DNA of 64,000 nucleotides from Nonomuraea candida (lineage in GTDB: Bacteria; Actinomycetota; Actinomycetes; Streptosporangiales; Streptosporangiaceae). Position numbers and translations under genes: made by a program. Below are positions 42,428-50,868 of this stretch, piece by piece. Under the pieces are notes generated by a model. That model was given only the letters and a program-made list of their open reading frames with translations. It searched no databases and was not told the origin of the DNA. Location of the stretch: contig NZ_JOAG01000030.1 in assembly GCF_000725485.1 (NCBI RefSeq), positions 157,309 through 221,308 on the forward strand. The letters are read 5' to 3'. The first letter of the stretch is position 1. Every line of letters begins with the position of its first letter.

Positions 42428-42736
42428 ATGCCGACTGCCCGCATCGCCGCCGGACAGACCGCTTCCGGACAGGGCTGGCAAGCCTACGGAGCCAATGGCA
42501 TCTTCATCGACGTCGATACGAGCTCCGCCCGCTTCTCCGGCCGCCCGCACTACGTCACCTCCATCTCCGGCCCCGGCGGCAGCCAGTGGAACCTGGTCGG
42601 CCCCAGCGCCGTCTACAGCCCCACCGCCACCAGGTTCCGCGTCTACGTCAAGTGGAAGGACGGCAGCCCGCTGACGCCCGCCACCGCCCAGCAGTACGGC
42701 TGGTACATCACCTGGATCGGCTACGACAACCCCTGA
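42428..42736 (+). CDS. Small beta-rich protein, lectin-like
   Basis: The 102-residue protein starts MPTARIAAGQTASGQGWQAY after GAAAGGAACC. It is beta-rich and aromatic (GIFIDVDTSSARFSGRPHYV, TRFRVYVKWKDGSPLTPATA, YGWYITWIGYDNP), resembling small sandwich folds such as H-type lectins, but I cannot name the family. There is no signal peptide and no Cys. A strong terminator follows, so it is a single-gene unit. Confidence 0.6.
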   Translation: MPTARIAAGQTASGQGWQAYGANGIFIDVDTSSARFSGRPHYVTSISGPGGSQWNLVGPSAVYSPTATRFRVYVKWKDGSPLTPATAQQYGWYITWIGYDNP

Positions 42737-42745
42737 GCGAGCCCG

Positions 42746-42778
42746 GCGCCCGCCTCCCCCGACAACGGTGGCGGGCGC
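42746..42778 (+). terminator. Hairpin after the lectin-like gene
   Basis: Perfect 9-bp stem GCGCCCGCC/GGCGGGCGC with a 15-base loop, followed by TT, 10 bases after the stop. Confidence 0.7.
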
Positions 42779-42921
42779 TTCCGCGAGCCGCACGGGTACT
42801 GGCGCACCCGGAACACGGCCGTGCCGGCGGTCACCCGCCGGCACGGCCCGGCCCTCGGCACGGGGCCCCGGCCGTACGTCAGCAAGCCGGCGCGGATTCA
42901 CGTACACGATCCGCACGAAGC

Positions 42922-42961
42922 GAGCCCCCGGCCCCCTGGAACTGCGAGGGACCGGGGGCTC
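42922..42961. terminator. Hairpin downstream of the truncated hydrolase
   Basis: GAGCCCCCGG/CCGGGGGCTC form a 10-bp stem with a 20-base loop. It lies about 50 bases past the leftward stop at 43010 and may be the old terminator of that gene. Confidence 0.55.
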
Positions 42962-43009
42962 TCTCCGAGGTTCCTGGTGCACCGACGCGCGTCACAGGGT
43001 GGCCCGCCA

Positions 43010-43520
43010 TCACGCGAAGGCTGCGCCGATGGCGTCGCCGATCTCGTTCAGCACGTCGCGCGAGACCTGGACGTCGCGGGTGAAGGACAGGAACGCGTGG
43101 GGCACTCCCCCGACCGGCCGGTGCGTCACCGGCACCCCCGCCGCGCGGAGGGCGTCCGCGTACCGGATGCCCTGGTCGCGTAGTGGGTCGAGCTCGGCGG
43201 TGACGATGAACGCGGCCGGAAGCCCGGCGAGGTCCGGTGCGCGCAGCGGGGAGACGCGAGGGTCGGCGCCCTCGTCGGGGGTGTTCAGGTAGGCGCCCCA
43301 GAACCACTCGAGCCAAGGGCGCGTCAGCAGGGGGCCGGCGGCGTTGTCGTACATCGATGTGCTGTCGTCGAAACGGTCGGTTGCGGGATAGGCGAGAGCC
43401 TGAAAAGTGACGGCCGGCCCGCCGCGTCGCTTCGCCTCCTGTGCGGTGACGGCGGCGAGGTTGCCTCCTGCGCTCTCCCCGAACAGGGCGATGCGCTGCG
43501 GATCGGCGCAGTGTCGAGAC
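43010..43520 (-). pseudogene. 5'-truncated alpha/beta hydrolase (HSL-type esterase)
   Basis: The open frame reads ADPQRIALFGESAGGNLAAV..QALAYPATDRFDD..LPAAFIVTAELDPLRDQG..GVPHAFLSF, that is the nucleophile GESAGG, acid ELDPLRD and His of hormone-sensitive-lipase-type esterases. The first half of the gene (HGGG oxyanion region and start) is missing: at about 43511 the sequence passes directly into the divergent TetR coding sequence. About 165 codons of an expected 300 remain. Confidence 0.75.
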
Positions 43521-44139
43521 CCGGGCCAAGGCGGCGAGCACCGAGGGTGGCCGTCGCACGCGAGACCGCATCCTGCACGCCGCCGCCGAGCTGATGTTCA
43601 AGCAGGGCGTCGCCGGCACGAGCATTCCCGACGTGCAACGCCGGGCTCAGGTGAGCGCCTCGCAGATCTACCACTACTTCGGCGACAAGAAGGGCCTCAC
43701 GGCGGCGGTGATCGAGTATCAGAGCACCGTGAAGCTCGAACAGCAGCGGCCCCTGCTCGACCACCTCGACAGCATCGACGCATTGCGTGAATGGTGCGAA
43801 CGCGCCGCCGTCCGCCTGGACGCGGTGCACTGCGCCGGAGGGTGCGAGATCGGCTCGCTCGCCAGCGAGCTGTCGGACATCGACCCCTCAGCCCGTCTCG
43901 GCCTGGCGACGGGATTCGCCGCGTGGCAGGCGGCGATCGAATCCGGGCTCGCTCGCATGCGCGAGCGCGGCGACCTCGGAGCCGACGAGGACGTTTCGGC
44001 GCTTGCGGTCGCGCTGCTGGCCGCGATCCAAGGCGGCATGCTCCTGTCGCAGGTGAACCAAGACGCCACCCCGTACCGCCGCGCGGTCAACGTGGTCATC
44101 GACCACATCGCAGACCGCTTCGCGGCGGCGAGAGGGTGA
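43513..44139 (+). pseudogene. TetR regulator lacking its start region
   Basis: The frame reads VETRAKAASTEGGRRTRDRI, LHAAAELMFKQGVAG, then SASQIYHYFGDKKGLTAAVI, a TetR HTH, with a normal C-terminal domain to 44139. No ATG, GTG or TTG exists in frame before the ATG at 43594, which lies inside the HTH and would remove helix 1. The natural start was lost at the same junction that truncated the esterase. The protein could be made from 43594 but should not bind DNA normally. Confidence 0.65.
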
Positions 44140-44247
44140 ACGCGGCGTGACACCTCCCCGCCGATCCATCGGCTGCCGGGCTCCTGCTCGGCGCTCAGCG
44201 CCCGGAGAGGCGGGACGGGATCACGCGGTTCCCGGACGCCGCTGTCG
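44140..44247. other. Short spacer between remnants
   Basis: No gene or repeat recognised; it begins the degraded stretch that reaches to 45844. Confidence 0.5.
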
Positions 44248-44385
44248 TCACCGGGACCGTGGCGCACCCACCTGCTCCCGCGCGGCCTGGTCCAACCGGA
44301 AGAACCACTCCGGCTCGCCAGGCGACGGCTCCCGGGGGAACCGGCCATGGCGGGCGGCCTGCTCATCAGAGAGAGATTCAAAGGA
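44248..44385 (-). mobile_element. Remnant of Tn3-family transposase N-terminus (DUF4158)
   Basis: The frame contains SFESLSDEQAARHGRFPREP and SPGEPEWFFRLDQAARE, close to the DUF4158 start of Tn3-family transposases (LSDEQAARYGRF, ELERFFFLDDADRE). It stops after about 45 residues, against about 1000 in an intact enzyme. It marks past transposition near the truncated genes. Confidence 0.6.
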
Positions 44386-44476
44386 TGCCGCCGGAACGGC
44401 AGGGACATCACCAGGGCGAACCTCCGCCGTCACCGAACCGAAACGAGGGGGAACTGCTGGGCACCGTCGGCCCCAG

Positions 44477-44530
44477 CCCGCCATGGATGGGCGGCCCGCC
44501 ATGGATGGCCGGCCCGCCATGGACGGCCGG
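44477..44530. repeat. 18-bp direct repeat, three copies
   Basis: CCCGCCATGGATGGCCGG-type units start at 44477, 44495 and 44513 with single-base differences. They are non-coding in context. Confidence 0.85.
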
Positions 44531-44676
44531 CCCGCCCCGTAACGGCACCAAGGTCGCCCTCGCCCCGCCAGGGGATCTTCGGCGCGGGCACCTTTGTCAC
44601 TCCTGCTATGGATTCGTCCCCGTCCAGCTCGGCCAGGCCCTGCGGTCGGCGAGGTGCGAGAATCCCGCCGACCCCT

Positions 44677-44703
44677 GCGCCACCCGGCACGGCCGGGTGG
44701 CGC
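44677..44703 (-). terminator. Strong hairpin after a leftward gene fragment
   Basis: Perfect 11-bp stem GCGCCACCCGG/CCGGGTGGCGC with a 5-base loop, 2 bases after the stop of the fragment at 44705. It shows that this fragment is the genuine 3' end of a former gene. Confidence 0.75.
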
Positions 44704-44704
44704 G

Positions 44705-44839
44705 TCAGGCGATCAGCGCGAACTGGCGCCCGGAAAGAAGTAGTTCGGAGCGCAGGTACGGGTCCCGGGATCGCAGTGCCCACGTGACGTCGACCAGGCG
44801 GTCGATGACGGCGGTGTCCGCCTCCGTGGCCTGGCAGGC
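44705..44839 (-). pseudogene. 3' fragment of an unidentified gene
   Basis: About 44 codons (ADTAVIDRLVDVTWALRSRD, SELLLSGRQFALIA-stop) have good codon bias and a terminator directly behind, but no family was recognised. Upstream the frame dissolves into the SDR fragment region. Confidence 0.4.
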
Positions 44840-44954
44840 CGGCGCACGAGGCCGCCACCGTGCACGCCAAACCCCTGGATGGGGTGCCGGCAGGAGACGT
44901 GTCATGGGCCCCGAAACGGCGTTGATCTCGCGGCTTGCCTGGTGGCGCGTCCGC

Positions 44955-45149
44955 TCGAAACTGGCCAACCTGCTCTTCACCTTCGAGCTGCAGCGGCGCG
45001 CGGAACGGGCCGGGGCGGACCTGATCAGCGTGGCCACCCGCCCGGGCTCCACCGCCACCGGCATCATCGAGCTGGGGCCGTTGCGGCCACTGGCGGGCCT
45101 GTTCCTCAAGCCGCCAGAACGCGGCGCGGTCTCCTCGCTGTACGCCGCC
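44955..45149 (+). pseudogene. Internal fragment of a short-chain dehydrogenase
   Basis: SKLANLLFTFELQRRAERAG, ISVATRPGSTATGIIELGPL and GAVSSLYAA match the C-terminal half of light-dependent/retinol-type SDRs, starting just at the catalytic YSxSK (the Tyr is missing). At 45147-45150 the sequence switches to an antisense quinone-oxidoreductase fragment. Confidence 0.65.
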
Positions 45150-45577
45150 CGCGAGGTGCAGCACGGCGTCCACCCCTTCCGGGGCGAGCGCGCGGACCTG
45201 GGCCGGCAGGTCGCCGCTGTAGCCAACCAGCTCGGCCTTCGCGTCGGCGAGGCCGGTGACGAAGCCGGCTTCGGCGCCGGGCCGGGCGGTGGCGATCACC
45301 CGGACGCCGAGAGCTGCGGCCAGCTGCACGGCTGCCCGACCGTGAAGCTCTCCACGCCCTCGCCGAGGGCCCCGACGGTGCCGGCGAAGTCCTTGCCCAC
45401 CACCAGCGGGAAGCGGTGCTCCATCATCTGCTGCACGTGGCCGGCGGCGACCGGCAGGTCGAAGCCGTTGACCGAGGAGCCGGCCACCTTCACCAGCACC
45501 TCCCCGGCCTCGGGCTGCGGAGTGGGAAGGCCGGCCAGGGCCGGGGTGACGGGGACGGAGTTCAGCGTTACGGCAAC
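45147..45577 (-). pseudogene. Zinc-type alcohol dehydrogenase/quinone oxidoreductase, deleted and truncated
   Basis: The N-terminal domain (AVTLNSVPVTPALAGLPTPQ, AGEVLVKVAGSSVNGFDLPV, VGKDFAGTVGALGEGVESF) runs to about 45335. It then continues in another frame with AVQLAAALGVRVIATARPGA and LPAQVRALAPEGVDAVLHLA. The catalytic loop and GGVG nucleotide motif between them are deleted, and the C-terminus is cut off at the SDR fragment. No good start codon remains. Confidence 0.7.
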
Positions 45578-45844
45578 ATGGAGTGATCGTCCGGGACGCG
45601 CGCCCGTGACGGCCCGGCGCCCGGGTCGAAACCACGACGCAATGTACCGCTGGATCATCGGTGACGGGCTGGTCAGGCGTCCTCTGCCGAGTCGGGCAGG
45701 CTCGGCAGTGCGTCAGGGCACGTCAGTAGTCCGTTCTCAATGATCCTCACAGCCTGGCGGCGCGGACATCCGATCCGATTCCGCCGCCGGTCTCGGCCGC
45801 CTGCCGGAACTACGGCACCGCCCTGGTACGGGATTTCGGCCCCC

Positions 45845-46447
45845 CTACAGGCCGAAGGCGCCGCCCTCGATGAGAATGACCACGCCGATGCCGATCAACA
45901 CGATCGGCAGCAGCGCGTGACCCCACCGGCTCAGCGCCCGGGCGACGACCGGCCGGGTGGCGAAGAACCGCCCAGCGGCACACCACACGGCGACCAGAGC
46001 CAGGAACACGATGATGTAGACGCTCATCGGGCCGACACCGGCCGTGGCGAACACCGGCACGTACACCCCGATGTTGTCACCGCCGTTGGCGAAGGTGACC
46101 GCGGCGACCTGCAGCGCCCCCGGCCCTCCGGCGCGTTCCCCCGCCTGCTCCCCCTCGGCATCATCGCGGTGGTTCTTCCACGCCTGCCATGCGGCCTTGA
46201 GCCCCAGGACCAGCGGCAGCAGGCCCAGATAGGGCAGCACCGGCTCGGGCAGAAGGGTGGCCCCGAAGGCCGCGGCAGCGGCCACCGCCAGAATGCCCAG
46301 GAACCCGAGGTATTGGCCGGCCACCACCCGCGCCGCCGCACCCCGGTGCCCGGCACCCCGGGCGAAGAACAACGCCAAGATCACGATGTCGTCGATGTTC
46401 GTGACGGCGAACAGCCCTGCCGCCTGACCGACGACGTCCATATTCAC
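45845..46447 (-). CDS. CadD-like cadmium resistance transporter family protein
   Basis: The 200-residue membrane protein has five or six helices and the CadD/LysE-superfamily signature: AVTNIDDIVILALFFARG at the N-terminus and the repeat-like AVTFANGGDNIGVYVPVFA in the middle. Asp residues within helices fit a metal exporter. The start is GTG 46447 with AAGGGAAG about 8 bases upstream; ATG 46441 is an alternative. It is the only apparently intact gene in the degraded stretch. Confidence 0.86.
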   Translation of the reverse strand: MNMDVVGQAAGLFAVTNIDDIVILALFFARGAGHRGAAARVVAGQYLGFLGILAVAAAAAFGATLLPEPVLPYLGLLPLVLGLKAAWQAWKNHRDDAEGEQAGERAGGPGALQVAAVTFANGGDNIGVYVPVFATAGVGPMSVYIIVFLALVAVWCAAGRFFATRPVVARALSRWGHALLPIVLIGIGVVILIEGGAFGL

Positions 46448-46991
46448 GCCGGTTCTTCCCTTTCGCCTTGACGCACCCTCACCGACCCTACAAGGTCACC
46501 CACATCCAGGCGGCTCCCGCGAGCGACTGGCCGCCGCGGCGTCGAGGGCGTCGGCGTGGCCGAGCAGGCCGGCGATCGTCGCGCAGGTCTGGCCCGTGAT
46601 GCGGCGACCATCGAACTCCTCCGACAACGACGCGCGCCGAGCTGGTCGCCCCTCGGGTACGTCACCGGCTCACGGCGACCGGCGACCGACCTGCCGCCCT
46701 GAGCCTGGGCACAAGGGCGTGGGGAACCATCGCGCCGCGCCCGGCCCACGGATCGGGTCGTCAGGGCGCGGGCCGCGAAGGCGGCCGGGGTGATGCCGGT
46801 GCGGTCGCGGAAGCAGCGGCCGAAGCTCGCGGGATCGGTGAAACCGAGGTGGGCGGCCACGCCCGGGGCCATCACGTGTCCGCGCCTGCTGTCTGACGTG
46901 CCGCTTTCCGGAAAGGATGGGGGTGCCGCCGCGACCGCGCTGCTCGCGTCGCTCGGCGCCCGGCCCGCCACCATCGAGGAAGGAGACGTTC
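46448..46991. other. Degraded stretch upstream of the CadD-like gene
   Basis: About 540 bp with no intact gene. It contains the AraC fragment at 46768-46872. A leftward open frame at about 46500-46680 (ITGQTCATIAGLLGHADALD) could not be identified. Confidence 0.5.
46768..46872 (-). pseudogene. AraC-family HTH fragment
   Basis: VAAHLGFTDPASFGRCFRDR and TGITPAAFAAR match the second helix-turn-helix of AraC regulators. Nothing AraC-like precedes it, so only the very end of the gene remains. Confidence 0.6.
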
Positions 46992-47180
46992 ATGAACGGA
47001 CCGGCCCTGCACAAGACCGCCGCCGACCGTGCGCCGGAACTTCCCGTAGCCCTGCTCGATCATTCCTTCGGCGACAACTGGGAGCTCGTCGCCGCCGGCC
47101 TGCCTTCGGCCGATCAGCCCTCGGCCGATCAGCCCGCCGACCCGCACACCTACGGCGGCGGCGCGCGGGCGGCACGGTGA
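46992..47180 (+). CDS. Small hypothetical protein coupled to the YjbR gene
   Basis: The 62-residue product (MNGPALHKTAADRAPELPVA..) has GGAAGGAG upstream, and its stop overlaps the GTG of the next gene (GTGA). It contains a short repeat PSADQPSADQP and no known domain. It could be a small coupled protein or the start of a gene that lost its body. Confidence 0.4.
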   Translation: MNGPALHKTAADRAPELPVALLDHSFGDNWELVAAGLPSADQPSADQPADPHTYGGGARAAR

Positions 47181-47545
47181 GCGCGGCCGGCGACCGGCTC
47201 CAGGAGACCGCCCGCCGGACGGCCCGCGCGCTGCCCGGCGTGAGCAACGGACGCCCCTTCACCCCCCAGCTCGACGTGTACAAGGTCGCGGGCAAGGTGT
47301 TCCTGATCGTCACCGACGACCCGGACGAGCAGATCATCACGGTCAAGCACGACCCCGAACTCGCCCGCGCCTGTGTGCACGGCTACGACTCGATCACACC
47401 GGGCCGCTACCTCGACAAACGTCACTGGATCTCGATCGGGCCGGGACCCGGGATCACCGAGCGCCTCGTCACCGGCGCGGTCGAGGACTCCTACGACCTG
47501 GTCGTCGAACGGCTGCCGCGACGCGCCCGTCCCGGTGCCGGGTGA
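47177..47545 (+). CDS. MmcQ/YjbR family protein
   Basis: The 122-residue product starts at GTG 47177. It has [55 protein letters not shown] and [10 protein letters not shown], the YjbR (double-wing, CyaY-like) pattern, including the HW in the last strand. These proteins are thought to bind DNA; their role is unclear. Confidence 0.87.
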   Translation: MSAAGDRLQETARRTARALPGVSNGRPFTPQLDVYKVAGKVFLIVTDDPDEQIITVKHDPELARACVHGYDSITPGRYLDKRHWISIGPGPGITERLVTGAVEDSYDLVVERLPRRARPGAG

Positions 47546-47627
47546 GCTCCGGGAAGTGATGGGTTACTCTCGTTTTGATGACAAGTGGTCAGTCAAGTCC
47601 GTGAGGCCGCCCTTCCGGGAGATGATC

Positions 47628-48821
47628 ATGAGTGAGTCCGTGACGTTGCCCCTGCACATGCGGCGCGACGGCTTCGACCCCGACCCCGAGCTGGCGAAGC
47701 TGCGCGACGGCGAGGGCGTCCGCCGGGTGCACACGCCGTTCGGCGTGGACGCCTGGCTCGTCAGCCGCCACGCCGACGTGCGAGAGGTGCTCGGCGACGC
47801 CACCCGCTTCAGCAACGCCCACACCATGCGCTTCCAGCCGGTCGGCCGCCAGTACGACGAGGAGGAGCTGCGCAGGATGCGGGCGGGCAACCTGCTCGCC
47901 TTCGACCCGCCCGAGCACACCCGGCTGCGCCGCATCCTGACGCCCGAGTTCACCATGCGGCGGATGCGCCGCCTGGAGCCACGCATCCACGAGATCGTCG
48001 ACGCGCACCTGGACGCGATGGAGCACGCCGGAGCGCCGGCCGACCTGGTGTCCGCCTTCGCCCTGCCGATCCCCTCCCTGGTCATCTGCGAGCTGCTCGG
48101 CGTCCCGTACGGCGATCGCGGCGAGTTCCAGCGGCGTACCGGCGCGCTGCTGGACATCTCGCTGCCGGTCGAGGAGCGGCAGGCCGCGAGCCTGGAGCAG
48201 CGCGCCTACATGGCCGGGCTCGTCGCCCGCGCCCAGGCCGACCCGGGCGAGGACATGCTCGGCATGCTGGTACGCGAGCACGGCGCCGACCTGTCCGCCG
48301 ACGAGCTGGTGGGCATCGCCGGGCTGCTGCTGCTGGCGGGCCACGAGACCACCTCCAACATGCTCGGCCTCGGCACCCTGGCGCTGTTGCGTCACCCCGA
48401 CCAGCTCGACCTGCTCAGAAAGGAGCCCGAGCGGATCGGCGCCGCCGTCGAGGAGCTGCTGCGCTGGCTCAGCATCGTGCACTCCGGCACGAGCAAGCTC
48501 ACCACCACCGACGTCGAGCTGTCCGGCGTGCGCATCCCGGCCGGCGAGCTGGTGATGTGCGCGCTGCCGGCGGCCAACCGCGACCCCGCGTTCCTGGCCG
48601 ACCCGGACCGGCTCGACATCACCCGCGGCGACCTCGGCCACGTCGCCTTCGGCCACGGCGTGCACCACTGCCTGGGCGCGCCGCTGGCCAGGATGGAGAT
48701 GCGGATCGCCTTCCCGGCGCTGTTCGCGCGCTTCCCCGGGCTGCGCGAGACCGGCACCGCCCCGCGCTTCCGCTCCTTCAACGTCGTCTACGGCCTGTCC
48801 GCCTTCGAGGTCGCGTGGTGA
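47628..48821 (+). CDS. Cytochrome P450 (CYP105/107-like)
   Basis: The 397-residue enzyme has AGHETT (237-242, oxygen-activating I helix), EELLR (ExxR, about 275), and the heme loop [17 protein letters not shown] with the Cys ligand at 348. GGGAG lies 7 bases before the ATG at 47628. It is a soluble bacterial class I P450; redox partners are not encoded nearby. The substrate is unknown. The gene end is duplicated in tandem (see the repeat at 48791), and a TetR follows. Confidence 0.94.
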   Translation: MSESVTLPLHMRRDGFDPDPELAKLRDGEGVRRVHTPFGVDAWLVSRHADVREVLGDATRFSNAHTMRFQPVGRQYDEEELRRMRAGNLLAFDPPEHTRLRRILTPEFTMRRMRRLEPRIHEIVDAHLDAMEHAGAPADLVSAFALPIPSLVICELLGVPYGDRGEFQRRTGALLDISLPVEERQAASLEQRAYMAGLVARAQADPGEDMLGMLVREHGADLSADELVGIAGLLLLAGHETTSNMLGLGTLALLRHPDQLDLLRKEPERIGAAVEELLRWLSIVHSGTSKLTTTDVELSGVRIPAGELVMCALPAANRDPAFLADPDRLDITRGDLGHVAFGHGVHHCLGAPLARMEMRIAFPALFARFPGLRETGTAPRFRSFNVVYGLSAFEVAW

Positions 48822-48866
48822 ACGGCCGGTCCGCCTTCGAAGTCGCGTGGTGAACGGCCTGTTCGG
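48791..48866 (+). repeat. 32-bp direct repeat spanning the P450 stop codon
   Basis: Copies at 48791-48822 and 48823-48854, and the first 12 bases of a third. Copy 1 encodes GLSAFEVAW and the stop; copy 2 would encode GRSAFEVAW and a stop but is untranslated. Confidence 0.93.
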
Positions 48867-48887
48867 CCCGGCTGCTAGCGTTCGCCT

Positions 48888-49484
48888 GTGCACGAGCAGC
48901 GACAGCGAGCCGACGCGCTGCGCAACGCCGGCCGGATCGTCCGGGCGGCGATCGCGATCCTGCGCGAGCGCGGCCCCGACGCCTCCCTGGAGGAGATCGC
49001 CCGGCGGGCGGGCATCGGCAGCGCCACCCTCTACCGGCGCTTCGGCGACCGCGACGGCGTGATCAAGGCCGCCTTCGAGACGTACTTCGCCGAGGAGGTG
49101 GAGCCGCTGGTGGTGGCCGCCCGCGACGCCGCCGACCCCGGGCAGGCGCTGCGCCGGGCGCTGACGGCGGCGGTCGACACCCTGGCCGCCCACCACGGGC
49201 TGCTGAAGGCCGCCCGGCAGGCGGGCGCGTTCACCGTCGACATCGCGGCGCGGTTCATGGGGCCGCTCGGCGCCGTGCTGGCCCGGGCCCAGCAGTCCGG
49301 TCAGGTGCGGGGCGACCTCGCCGTACGGGACCTGGCCGCGATCATCGTCATGGCGCTGGCCACCGCCCACCCCGCCGATCCCGCTCACCAGGACCCCCGC
49401 CGCTACCTGGCCCTGCTGCTGGCCGGCCTGCGGCCGTCGGACGACGCCCTGCCTGCCCCCTCCCCCACCCCCTTCCCCGCCTGA
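48888..49484 (+). CDS. TetR family transcriptional regulator
   Basis: The 198-residue product starts at GTG 48888. It has the HTH (GRIVRAAIAILRERGPDASL, GIGSATLYRRFGDRDGVIKA) and a TetR C-terminal domain. A TAGCGT-type -10 about 10 bases upstream and no ribosome-binding site suggest a leaderless transcript. It may control the upstream P450. Confidence 0.92.
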   Translation: MHEQRQRADALRNAGRIVRAAIAILRERGPDASLEEIARRAGIGSATLYRRFGDRDGVIKAAFETYFAEEVEPLVVAARDAADPGQALRRALTAAVDTLAAHHGLLKAARQAGAFTVDIAARFMGPLGAVLARAQQSGQVRGDLAVRDLAAIIVMALATAHPADPAHQDPRRYLALLLAGLRPSDDALPAPSPTPFPA

Positions 49485-49500
49485 CCGCCGACCCCGCCGC

Positions 49501-49640
49501 TCACCCGTAGCCGGGCAGCTCGAACGTCTCGACGCCGGCCTCGTCGGTGATGGCCGCCACGCTGGCAGGGCGGCGCGGGCGGCCTCGTCCACCGGCGTGA
49601 CGACGCCGCCCACGGCCTGCTCAGCACCCTCCGTACCACG
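49501..49640 (-). pseudogene. Frameshifted 3' gene remnant
   Basis: GGVVTPVDEAARAAL continues after a one-base shift as ASVAAITDEAGVETFELPGYG-stop. The join reads as one protein end, but the family was not recognised. Sequence to 49746 shows no gene. Confidence 0.35.
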
Positions 49641-49746
49641 TGACATCACCCGGGGCACGGCGGTCCGGCACGATCAGCGGTACGGGACGAGTGACTTCCA
49701 GGAAGAGACCGTCACCCAGGGGTCGGGGATGACCCGGGTCGCCGGC

Positions 49747-50382
49747 TCACTCGTGACCGACCAGGTCCGCGCCCACGCGCCCCGCCGCCCGCGACCGCGC
49801 GGTTCGCGCGACGAGTTCGTCCAGCATGAGGGCGACGTTCTCGGCCGGCACGGCGCCCGGCGTGAAGTGGACATGGTCCTGGAAGTCGTCGGCGAGGGTC
49901 AGGGCGACCGTTGTGGGCATGGGGGCGACTTCCAGGTCGCCGAGGATCTGCCGCAGATGCTCGACGGCGCGGATGCCGCCCTGGATGCCGTAGCCGACGA
50001 AGCCCGCGGCCTTGCCGTTCCACTCGGCGTACAGGAAGTCGATGGCGTTCTTCAGCGCCCCGGGGACGGAGGCGTTGTATTCGGGGGTCACGAAGACGTA
50101 CGCGTCGTAGGAGCCGATCTTCTGTGCCCAGGCGTGGGTGTGAGGGTGGCTGTAGTGGCCGGCGCGCGGCGGGACGGGCTCGTCCAGATGGGGCAGCGCG
50201 TAGTCGGCGATGTCCACGACCTCGAAGGTCGCGTCGTCGCGGTGGGCGGCGAGGGTGTGCACCCACGTGGCGACGGCCTCGGCCTTGCGGCCCGGGCGGG
50301 TGCTGCCGACGATGATCGCCACTTTCGGCCTGCTTGCGGGTGCGGTCTGGCCGGTGATGGGCGGCTGGATCGTGGATCGCAT
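49747..50382 (-). CDS. NADPH-dependent FMN reductase family protein
   Basis: The 211-residue flavodoxin-fold protein has VAIIVGSTRPGRKAEAVATW (phosphate-binding GSTRPGR loop) and VFVTPEYNASVPGALKNAID, both diagnostic. It reduces FMN, quinones or azo compounds with NAD(P)H. It lies downstream of the ABM-like gene on the same strand and may share its TetR-controlled promoter. Confidence 0.93.
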   Translation of the reverse strand: MRSTIQPPITGQTAPASRPKVAIIVGSTRPGRKAEAVATWVHTLAAHRDDATFEVVDIADYALPHLDEPVPPRAGHYSHPHTHAWAQKIGSYDAYVFVTPEYNASVPGALKNAIDFLYAEWNGKAAGFVGYGIQGGIRAVEHLRQILGDLEVAPMPTTVALTLADDFQDHVHFTPGAVPAENVALMLDELVARTARSRAAGRVGADLVGHE

Positions 50383-50449
50383 GACGGATTGCCTTCCGGA
50401 ATCGGGTGTGTGTGTACGGCTCGGGCCTCGGATCGTTGATCGGGTGGGG

Positions 50450-50743
50450 TCAGGGGAAGCGGTAGGCGCCCACTTCGTGCAGCACGGTGACGGCAGGCGG
50501 CTCGTCGCACCGCTCGTCCAGCGTGGCCCGGTAGTGCTGGAATGCCTCCACCTGCCGCAACACCCCGGGCCCGTCGGCCATCTCGGCCACGTCCACGAAG
50601 GTCACCCCGTCGTCGAGCTGGAAGGTGGCGTAGCGCAGGCCCTCCGGCCGGACCGCGTGCATGTCCGCGTAGACGGCGCGCAGCAGCTCCCGTTCACGCT
50701 CCACCTGTTCGGGCTTGATCTTCCAGCGGATCATCACGTGCAT
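50450..50743 (-). CDS. Small dimeric alpha-beta barrel (ABM-like) protein
   Basis: The 97-residue protein (MHVMIRWKIKPEQVEREREL, LRAVYADMHAVRPEGLRYA) has the antibiotic-biosynthesis-monooxygenase-like fold pattern. GTGAGGAGC lies upstream of the ATG. The active role is unknown. It is divergent from the TetR at 50869, with a 30-bp palindrome between them. Confidence 0.75.
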   Translation of the reverse strand: MHVMIRWKIKPEQVERERELLRAVYADMHAVRPEGLRYATFQLDDGVTFVDVAEMADGPGVLRQVEAFQHYRATLDERCDEPPAVTVLHEVGAYRFP

Positions 50744-50815
50744 GGCGGGCTCCTCACTTTGGCTGTCGGGGTCGGCTGTCACCGCCGTACGGCGGCCACC
50801 GCCGCAATTTCGAAC

Positions 50816-50845
50816 GACAGCATGTATTTCAAAATACGCGCTGTC
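50816..50845. promoter_or_regulatory. 30-bp nested palindromic operator
   Basis: GACAGC-AT-GTATTT-CA-AAATAC-GC-GCTGTC: both the inner and the outer 6-bp arms are perfect inverted repeats. It lies between the divergent ABM-like and TetR genes, 24 bases before the TetR start. Confidence 0.8.
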
Positions 50846-50868
50846 AACTCAATGCTAGGATGAGGCCC

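Noticed and set aside
44430..45635. 401-codon minus-strand gene covering the oxidoreductase fragments
   Set aside because: It runs through a frame change, an antisense SDR fragment and repeats; only short parts match real proteins.
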